Part shown: positions 41,764-46,874 of the stretch, in pieces
How the letters are laid out: each line of letters starts with the position of its first letter
Position numbering within the stretch: position 1 is the stretch's first letter
Assembly (NCBI GenBank): GCA_913776255.1
Contig: CAJYLV010000013.1
Coordinates: 1-46,874, forward strand
DNA from: an uncultured Sphingomonas sp.
GTDB lineage: Bacteria; Pseudomonadota; Alphaproteobacteria; Sphingomonadales; Sphingomonadaceae
Reading direction: 5' to 3'
DNA length: 46,874 nt
The notes under the pieces: model-generated
The model's database searches: none
Seen by the model: the letters and a program-made list of their open reading frames with translations, nothing else
What the model was told of the DNA's origin: nothing
Program-made: the position numbers and the translations under genes

Positions 41764-41861
41764 CCCCTCCCCTTCAGGGGAGGGGTTGGGGTGGGGCCTG
41801 TCGCCGCAGACTGCGCTCGCAAATGTGCCCCACCCCCTGCCCCTCCCCTGAAGGGGAGGGG
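41764..41861. repeat. Large inverted repeat with CCCCTCCCC hairpins
   Basis: Two 22-bp palindromes, CCCCTCCCC/GGGGAGGGG type (41764-41785 and 41840-41861), lie at the ends of a 98-bp structure. The inner parts GGGGTGGGGC and GCCCCACCCC also pair. It lies just past the first GNAT gene. Confidence 0.8.
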
Positions 41862-42005
41862 AGATCAGTCCGCGTCCTCCCACGCAGGCGTGCGCCGCAA
41901 CGCCGCTATCCGGCGTTGGCGACGCCTTGAGCATGAGGAGATCGCTGTAATTCAACATTTTCTTCCGAAGTGCGCCAGCGCCATCGCCCACAGGATCGAC
42001 GGTCC

Positions 42006-42542
42006 GTGATTGTTACCGACCGCCTGACCCTGCGTGCGTGGCGTGAGGAGGATGTCGCGCCGTTTCACGCGATGGGGCAGGACGCCGAAGTGATGCGCTA
42101 TCTGGGGCCGCCGACCACCGACGCCGGTGCGCGTGCCATGCTGCGCGAGGCAAACGAGACCGCGCAAACCTTCGGCCGTTGCTTCTGGGCAGTGGAGCGG
42201 CGAGCGGATCGCGCCTTCATCGGCTTCTGCGGGGGCGAGCCCGGCCCGGCGGGCAGCCCAATCGCGGGCCTGCCCGAGATCGGCTGGCGCTTCGCGCGCG
42301 ACGCCTGGGGGCAGGGGCTGGCGAGCGAAGCGGCGCGCGCGGTGCTGGCCGCCGAATGGGAACGCGGCACCGACACGGTCTACGCGATCACCGTCCCCGC
42401 CAACCACCGCAGCCGCGCCTTGATGGAGCGGCTCGGCATGATGCGCGTTGACGGTGGTGATTTCGATCATCCCGATCTTGCCCCGGACAGTCCCTTGCGC
42501 CGCCACGTCCTCTACCGCATCGACCGTCCGCTGAATGGCTGA
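42006..42542 (+). CDS. GNAT-family N-acetyltransferase, second copy
   Basis: 178 aa from GTG 42006 (MIVTDRLTLRAWREEDVAPF). It carries LPEIGWRFARDAWGQGLASE (acetyl-CoA loop), AITVPANHRSRALMERLGMM, and ends RHVLYRIDRPLNG. It is clearly related to the GNAT at 41228 and likely a diverged tandem duplicate. Directly before its start is GGATCGACGGTCCGTGA, nearly identical to the last codons and stop of the first GNAT gene, suggesting a duplication boundary. The 3' end overlaps the following gene by 8 bp. Confidence 0.88.
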   Translation: MIVTDRLTLRAWREEDVAPFHAMGQDAEVMRYLGPPTTDAGARAMLREANETAQTFGRCFWAVERRADRAFIGFCGGEPGPAGSPIAGLPEIGWRFARDAWGQGLASEAARAVLAAEWERGTDTVYAITVPANHRSRALMERLGMMRVDGGDFDHPDLAPDSPLRRHVLYRIDRPLNG

Positions 42543-44727
42543 CCCCGCCGCGCCGCGCGGACGGGCGCTGTTCGTCGCGACGATCCTGACCGGATCGTTC
42601 CTGCTGTTCCTCGTCCAGCCGATGATCGCGCGGATCGCCTTGCCGCGGCTCGGCGGCGCGCCCGCGGTCTGGAACTCGGCGATGCTCGTCTATCAGGCGC
42701 TGCTGCTCGGCGGCTATGGTTATGCGCATCTGCTCGGCCGGATCGCGCCACGGCGGCAGGGCGTCGTGCACCTGCTGGTGCTGCTCGCCGCCTGCGCCTT
42801 CCTGCCGATCGGGCTCAGCGACCGCGTGCTGCCCGCCGGGGCCGAGCCGGCCCTGTGGGTGCCGTATCTGTTCGTGGTCTCGATCGGGCCGCTGTTCTTC
42901 GCGGTGTCGGCGCAGGCGCCGCTGATGCAGCGCTGGTTCGCCAGCGCCCGGCCCGACAGCGATCCCTACGCGCTTTATGCCGCGTCCAATTTCGGCAGCT
43001 TCGCCGGGCTGCTCGCCTTTCCGCTGCTCGTCGAGCCGCTGCTCAGCGTCTCGCGGCAGCGCTGGCTGTGGAGCGCCGGCTATCTTTTGCTGATCGTGCT
43101 CGTCGCAGCTTGTGCGCGGCTGTTGCCCGCCGGGCGCGAGCCGGCGCGCGCGCAGGCGCTCGACCCGGCGCCCGGCCGCGCGCGGGTGGCACGCTGGATC
43201 GCGCTCGGCTTCGTGCCCTCGGGGATGATGCTGGCGACCAGCACCTTCGTCAGCACCGATCTGGTTGCGATGCCGCTGCTGTGGGTCATCCCGCTGTCGC
43301 TGTACCTGCTCAGCTTCTCGATCGCCTTCGCCGCGCGGCGCGCGGTCGCCGACCTGCTGACCAACACCGCGCCGGTGACGATCGTGCTGTTCGGCGGCGT
43401 GTTGATGGGCGGGTTCGCCGAGCGCGCGACGTTCAGCGCGATCGCCGCGCTGATCCTGCTGTTCATGATCTCGGTCGCGCTTCACACCCAACTCTACCGC
43501 CTGCGCCCGGAGCCGGCGCGGCTGACCGGCTTCTATCTCGCCATGTCGTTCGGCGGGGCGCTGGGCGGGGTGTTCGCGGGGCTGATCGCGCCGACGCTGT
43601 TCGACTGGACGTGGGAATATCCGCTGTTGATCGTCGCGGCTGGCGCGCTGGTGCCGCAGACCTATTTGACCCCGGCGCTGCGCGCGTTCTGGCATCGCCG
43701 CGGGATGATCGTCGCGGGCGCGGTGCTGATCGTCGGCGCGCTCTGCCTCGCGTTGCTGGTGCTGTCGCGCGATCCGACCGGCTTTCGCGAAGTGCGGCAT
43801 CCGGGCGTTATCTTCACCTTGGTCGCGCTCGGCGGGCTGGGGTCGCTCGGCGCGCGCGTCCCGTATCTGCTGGTGCTGGCCAGCGGGCTGCTGCTGTTCG
43901 GCGGCGTCCGCTCGCTGTCGCTCTCGCTCGAGCCCGGCGCGCGGGTGCGCAGCTATTTCGGCGTCTACACCGTCGCCGACGAGCCGCGCCGTCGCACGCT
44001 GATCCACGGCACCACGCTCCACGGCGTGCAACTGACCGGCACCCCGGCGCGCGAGCGGACGGCGACCACCTATTATACGCCGGACTCGGGTGTCGGGCAC
44101 GTGATGCGCGCCGCGCCGACGCTGTTCGGGCCGGGCGCGCGGATCGGGGTGGTCGGGCTCGGGACGGGCACGCTCGCCTGCTATGCGCAGCCGGGGCAGC
44201 GCTGGCGCTTCTACGAGATCGACCCGGCGATGGTGGCACTGACGCGCACCAGACGCTTCACGTTCGTCGCGGATTGCGCACCGGGCGCGACGATGGTGCT
44301 CGGCGACGCGCGATTGTCGCTCGAAAAGGCGCCCCCGGCTAGTCTGGACGTGCTCGCGCTCGACGCTTTCTCGTCCGACGCGGTCCCGATGCACCTCCTG
44401 ACCCGCGAAGCGTTCGCCGTTTACGCGCGCGTTCTGTCACCGCAGGGCGTTCTGGCGGTCCATATCTCGAACCGTTTCGTCAATTTGCGCCCCGTCGTCG
44501 CCGCCGCCGCGCGCGCCGACGGCTGGCAGGCGCTGATCCTCGACCACCGCCCGTCGCTGCTGCAGGAGGAGGAAACCCCGTCCTCGTGGGTGGTGATGAC
44601 CCGCGACCCGTGGACGCTCGCGCTGGTGGCAGGGGGCGAAGGCGACTGGAAAAATCTGGTGCGCCGTCCGGGCTTTGCGCCGTGGACCGACGAATATGCG
44701 AGCATCCTGCCGCTGTTGACCTTCTAA
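42535..44727 (+). CDS. Fused MFS-type membrane / spermidine-synthase-like protein
   Basis: 730 aa. The first 465 residues carry about twelve membrane segments (e.g. LFVATILTGSFLLFLVQPMI, HLLVLLAACAFLPIGL), followed by a cytosolic spermidine-synthase/methyltransferase-fold domain (about 480-725). That domain has the SAM-type loop RIGVVGLGTGTLACYA (about 537-552), EIDPAMVALTR, LGDARLSLEKAPPASLDVLA and LDAFSSDAVPMHLLTREAF. Such fusions are widespread, but their transport or aminopropyl activity is not proven. No speD is nearby. The ATG overlaps the second GNAT gene by 8 bp; the stop overlaps the end of the convergent lipoprotein gene. Confidence 0.9.
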   Translation: MADPAAPRGRALFVATILTGSFLLFLVQPMIARIALPRLGGAPAVWNSAMLVYQALLLGGYGYAHLLGRIAPRRQGVVHLLVLLAACAFLPIGLSDRVLPAGAEPALWVPYLFVVSIGPLFFAVSAQAPLMQRWFASARPDSDPYALYAASNFGSFAGLLAFPLLVEPLLSVSRQRWLWSAGYLLLIVLVAACARLLPAGREPARAQALDPAPGRARVARWIALGFVPSGMMLATSTFVSTDLVAMPLLWVIPLSLYLLSFSIAFAARRAVADLLTNTAPVTIVLFGGVLMGGFAERATFSAIAALILLFMISVALHTQLYRLRPEPARLTGFYLAMSFGGALGGVFAGLIAPTLFDWTWEYPLLIVAAGALVPQTYLTPALRAFWHRRGMIVAGAVLIVGALCLALLVLSRDPTGFREVRHPGVIFTLVALGGLGSLGARVPYLLVLASGLLLFGGVRSLSLSLEPGARVRSYFGVYTVADEPRRRTLIHGTTLHGVQLTGTPARERTATTYYTPDSGVGHVMRAAPTLFGPGARIGVVGLGTGTLACYAQPGQRWRFYEIDPAMVALTRTRRFTFVADCAPGATMVLGDARLSLEKAPPASLDVLALDAFSSDAVPMHLLTREAFAVYARVLSPQGVLAVHISNRFVNLRPVVAAAARADGWQALILDHRPSLLQEEETPSSWVVMTRDPWTLALVAGGEGDWKNLVRRPGFAPWTDEYASILPLLTF

Positions 44728-45224
44728 GCGCCCGGCAGCGCGCCGGCGAGTGCGTCGATCCGCGCGGTCTGCGCCTGCGCGGTGGCGCGGGCTTCGGCAA
44801 GTGCCTGTTCCAGCGCGGGATAGGCCGGTTGCAGCGCCGCCGCGCGCGTGCTGGCGAGCTCGTCGAGCGCGCCCACGCTGTCGCCATAGCTCGACCGCAG
44901 CGCGTCGAGATCGGCGATCGCGGTCTGCGCCGCAATCCACGCATCGCTGCCGACCTTCGCCCCCTTCGCGGCGCGCGCCAGCGTCTCGGCCCGTGCCGCG
45001 GCGCGGTCGAAGTCGCGCGCGGCGGTGGCGCCCTTGGCGGTGATCGCCGCCAATTTGCCATTTAGCGCAGGATCTTGCACCGCAGGGGCGGGTGGCGGCG
45101 TCGCCGGCTCCGCGAAGCCGAGCTTCTCGACCGGGCGTGGCGCGAGCGACGGATAGACGGTCGGATCGCTCGCACAGGCGGCGAGGAGCGCGAACGAGGC
45201 GAGCGGGGCAAGGGCGCGGAGCAT
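44724..45224 (-). CDS. Exported lipoprotein of unknown function
   Basis: 166 aa. The signal peptide MLRALAPLASFALLAAC ends in a lipobox LLAAC. After a Pro-rich stretch (PATPPPAPAVQDP) the protein is helical and Ala-rich with heptad-like spacing (ARDFDRAAARAETLARAAKG, ALEQALAEARATAQAQTARI), so a coiled coil in the periplasm is likely. No family recognised. The last codon and stop overlap those of the fused MFS gene on the other strand. Confidence 0.75.
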   Translation of the reverse strand: MLRALAPLASFALLAACASDPTVYPSLAPRPVEKLGFAEPATPPPAPAVQDPALNGKLAAITAKGATAARDFDRAAARAETLARAAKGAKVGSDAWIAAQTAIADLDALRSSYGDSVGALDELASTRAAALQPAYPALEQALAEARATAQAQTARIDALAGALPGA

Positions 45225-45264
45225 GTTTTTTGACTAGAGGCGCAAAAAAAGTGGCGCAATGCCC

Positions 45265-45293
45265 TTGCGCGTATCCGATTCGCCGCGTAACAG
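45265..45293 (+). promoter_or_regulatory. Candidate promoter of tRNA-Arg(ACG)
   Basis: TTGCGC at 45265-45270, 17-bp spacer, TAACAG at 45288-45293, about 15 bp before the mature tRNA. The layout matches the candidate before the other tRNA-Arg. The -10 is weak. Confidence 0.35.
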
Positions 45294-45307
45294 CGCCGCT
45301 CCACAGG

Positions 45308-45384
45308 GCGCCCGTAGCTCAGCTGGATAGAGCATCAGACTACGAATCTGAGGGTCGGACGTTCGAATCGTTCCGGGCGCGCCA
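45308..45384 (+). tRNA. tRNA-Arg (anticodon ACG)
   Basis: 77-nt cloverleaf, CCA encoded (45382-45384). Acceptor GCGCCCG (45308-45314) pairs with CGGGCGC (45374-45380). The anticodon stem is TCAGA/TCTGA with loop CTACGAA, giving ACG. A34 is the target of TadA, giving inosine that reads CGU, CGC and CGA. A strong terminator follows at 45419-45444. Confidence 0.96.
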
Positions 45385-45418
45385 CTTTTTCTCCCGGGAG
45401 AAAGTCGGTGGAAATAGA

Positions 45419-45444
45419 GGGGCAGCGCAAGCTGCCCCTTTTTT
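45419..45444 (+). terminator. Intrinsic terminator of tRNA-Arg(ACG)
   Basis: A perfect 8-bp stem (GGGGCAGC/GCTGCCCC) closed by a GCAA tetraloop and followed by six T residues. Confidence 0.93.
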
Positions 45445-45570
45445 CATGCGCGTTGTTCCGGCGCCTATAATCCTACAGTTGCCGAGCGATGAACCGCCGC
45501 CGCCATTATTGCGTGCGCGGCTTGCTGATCTGCGCGTCGTCGCTGCAACGCTTCCATCGCCATCACGCGA

Positions 45571-45601
45571 AAGGCCGCGGCGTGTCGCCACGCGCGGCCT
45601 T
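45571..45601 (-). terminator. Probable terminator of nrdB
   Basis: A 9-bp stem (AAGGCCGCG at 45571-45579 with CGCGGCCTT at 45593-45601), 24 bp past the nrdB stop on the minus strand. The T-run is only three long, so strength is uncertain. Confidence 0.55.
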
Positions 45602-45624
45602 CCTCGTTCATCAGGGTGAACGCC

Positions 45625-46683
45625 TTATTCGGCGGCGACGCCCGCGCGCGAGAACATGTCGCCCGTCTCGCCCGGATCCTCGTTCGCCGCAGCGGTGGTG
45701 ACCTTCGCCTTCTGGCGCTTGTCGAAACTGTCCCACACGTCGTTCCACTGCCCGCGCGTCGCGGCCTTGGAATATTCGGTGGCGCGCGTCTCGAAGAAGT
45801 TCGCGTGCTCAACGCCGTTGAGCAGCGGCGTCAGCCACGGGATCGGATGCTCGTCGATCATGTAGATCGGCTTCAGCCCCAATTGCCCCATCCGCCAGTC
45901 GGCGATGTAGCGGATATACTTCTTGATGTCCTTGGCGGTCATCCCGTTCACCGGCCCCATCTCAAAGGCGAGGTCGATGAAATTGTCCTCCAGCCGGATC
46001 GTCGTCTGGCAGACGTCGGCGATATCGTCCTTCACCGCCTTGGTCAGGCAGTTCCGCTCCTTGGTGAAGGCGTGGAACAGCTTGATGATGCCCTCGCAAT
46101 GCAGGCTCTCGTCGCGGACCGACCAGCTGACGATCTGCCCCATGCCCTTCATCTTGTTGAAGCGCGGGAAGTTCATCAGCATCGCGAAGCTGGCGAACAG
46201 CTGCACGCCCTCGGTGAAGCCGCCGAACATCGCCAGCGTCCGCGCGATGTCCTCGTCGCTTTCGACGCCGAAGTTCTGGAGATAGTCGTGCTTGTCCTTC
46301 AGCTCGCTATATTCGAGGAAGGCGCCATATTCGCTTTCGGGCATCCCGATCGTGTCGAGCAGGTGCGAATAGGCGGCGATATGCACCGTCTCCATGTTGC
46401 TGAACGCAGTCAGCATCATCTTGATCTCGGTCGGCTTGAACACCCGGCCGTATTTCTCGTGATAGCAGTCCTGCACCTCGACGTCCGCCTGGGTGAAGAA
46501 GCGGAAGATCTGGGTCAGCAGATTGCGTTCGTGATCGGTCAGCTTCTGTGCCCAGTCGCGGCAATCCTCGCCCAGCGGCACCTCTTCGGGCAGCCAGTGG
46601 AGCTGTTGCTGGCGCTTCCAGAACTCGAACGCCCAGGGGTATTCGAAGGGCTTATACTGCTTGGAGGCTTGGAGGAGAGGCAT
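45625..46683 (-). CDS. nrdB: Ribonucleoside-diphosphate reductase class Ia, subunit beta
   Basis: Holds the diiron-tyrosyl radical that starts ribonucleotide reduction. 352 aa. Metal ligands are likely Asp67, Glu98 and His101 (METVHIAAY), Glu158 (FTEGVQLFASFAM), and Glu192 and His195 (RDESLHCEGI). The radical Tyr105 lies seven residues after Glu98, as in E. coli Tyr122, so it is a tyrosyl-radical, not a tyrosine-less, form. The ATG at 46683 has GGAG 11 nt upstream. nrdA is not seen within the remaining 190 bp of the window. A terminator follows. Confidence 0.97.
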   Translation of the reverse strand: MPLLQASKQYKPFEYPWAFEFWKRQQQLHWLPEEVPLGEDCRDWAQKLTDHERNLLTQIFRFFTQADVEVQDCYHEKYGRVFKPTEIKMMLTAFSNMETVHIAAYSHLLDTIGMPESEYGAFLEYSELKDKHDYLQNFGVESDEDIARTLAMFGGFTEGVQLFASFAMLMNFPRFNKMKGMGQIVSWSVRDESLHCEGIIKLFHAFTKERNCLTKAVKDDIADVCQTTIRLEDNFIDLAFEMGPVNGMTAKDIKKYIRYIADWRMGQLGLKPIYMIDEHPIPWLTPLLNGVEHANFFETRATEYSKAATRGQWNDVWDSFDKRQKAKVTTAAANEDPGETGDMFSRAGVAAE

Positions 46684-46733
46684 CGGGGTTACTCCGGATA
46701 CAAATCAAATGAGGTGATAGGGTGAAGGCCGGT

Positions 46734-46874
46734 TCAGCCGCTGCTCGCCCAGGAGCGCAGAGCGGTGGCGAAACCGGCGAGAATGATCCCGCCCATGGCG
46801 AACATGGTGCCCGCGATCAGCCGGGCGTAGCGGCCCTGCTCCGATCGGGGGCCGCGGAGTTGCAGCAGCAGCGT
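46734..46874 (-). CDS. 3' end of an unidentified membrane protein gene (cut by window edge)
   Basis: 46 codons and a stop on the minus strand. The tail contains a membrane segment, LIAGTMFAMGGIILAGFATA, flanked by charged residues (RGPRSEQGRYAR before, LRSWASSG after). It is open to the window edge. The frame is free of stops and the composition fits a membrane protein, but 46 residues are too few to name a family. Confidence 0.45.
   Translation of the reverse strand, partial: TLLLQLRGPRSEQGRYARLIAGTMFAMGGIILAGFATALRSWASSG

Noticed and set aside
42388..44394. A 668-codon open frame on the minus strand, antisense to the fused MFS/spermidine-synthase gene
   Set aside because: Its translation is Arg/Gln/His/Glu-rich with no family pattern. 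Such shadows are expected opposite high-GC genes, and the plus-strand product is a clear membrane protein.
45230..45235. TTGACT as the -35 box of tRNA-Arg(ACG)
   Set aside because: No -10-like sequence lies 16-18 bp downstream of it; TTGCGC at 45265 fits better.
45465..45611. A 48-codon minus-strand frame after nrdB (MNEEGRAWRHAAAF...)
   Set aside because: It lacks a ribosome site, and its first codons are the terminator hairpin at 45571-45601. It could still be a small gene, but nothing supports it.

Overview
This 46.9-kb window looks like the chromosome of a Sphingomonadaceae alphaproteobacterium, probably Sphingomonas or a close relative. The grounds are very high GC with strong G/C third positions, a PEPxxWA-CTERM protein, the gene pairs ParD-like/map and xseA/DUF2093, a heat-shock hslV-hslU locus, and many intergenic palindromes of types common in sphingomonads. 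Almost all of it is housekeeping. I see no transposase, integrase, CRISPR array, plasmid function or recognisable prophage.

Layout. 1-2.2 kb is the end of the alpha ribosomal operon (rpsK-rpoA-rplQ), with a repeat-filled spacer inside it. 2.4-5.1 kb holds a ParD-like protein coupled to map, then guaA. 5.4-9.4 kb holds two small exported proteins of unknown role, an ArsC/Spx-like protein, tRNA-Arg(CCT), a YegD-type Hsp70 and pncB. 9.6-11.9 kb holds a SWIB-domain protein and a DUF2945 protein facing a pterin cluster (folE, a PTR1/FolM-type reductase, folB). 12.1-13.1 kb is a stand-alone GH108 endolysin plus holin. 13.4-15.5 kb is hslV-hslU with a good sigma-32-type promoter. 15.5-17.7 kb holds a LuxR-type regulator whose ribosome site lies in a hairpin, then the PEP-CTERM protein. 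18.0-21.2 kb is a minus-strand operon lgt-midA-GNAT-pgeF.

21.3-28.6 kb holds an acyl-CoA ligase, an exported alpha/beta hydrolase, an orphan molybdenum-hydroxylase large subunit fused by stop/start overlap to hemH, and phbB. 29-34 kb is small envelope proteins, a phytase-like protein, rpmB, tadA, an OmpA-type lipoprotein and a CNNM/HlyC-type transporter. 34.3-39.2 kb holds purD-HhH protein-GreA/B-like (minus) head to head with xseA-DUF2093-M23 peptidase (plus). 39.3-46.9 kb holds a lipid kinase, hemB, two GNAT genes, a fused MFS/spermidine-synthase protein, a lipoprotein, tRNA-Arg(ACG), nrdB and a gene fragment at the edge.

Functional links. Haem synthesis is represented by hemB and hemH. 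TadA and its usual substrate tRNA-Arg(ACG) are both present. The folE-reductase-folB cluster can make folate precursors and perhaps a tetrahydropterin cofactor. The endolysin-holin pair resembles the detached lysis module of gene transfer agents. The most structured non-coding signal is a set of dispersed palindromes: five copies of exactly 75 bp plus one precise deletion derivative, six copies of a second family, and three copies of a REP-like element, two of them inverted. I found no clear new defence or biosynthetic system; the best leads are listed as findings.
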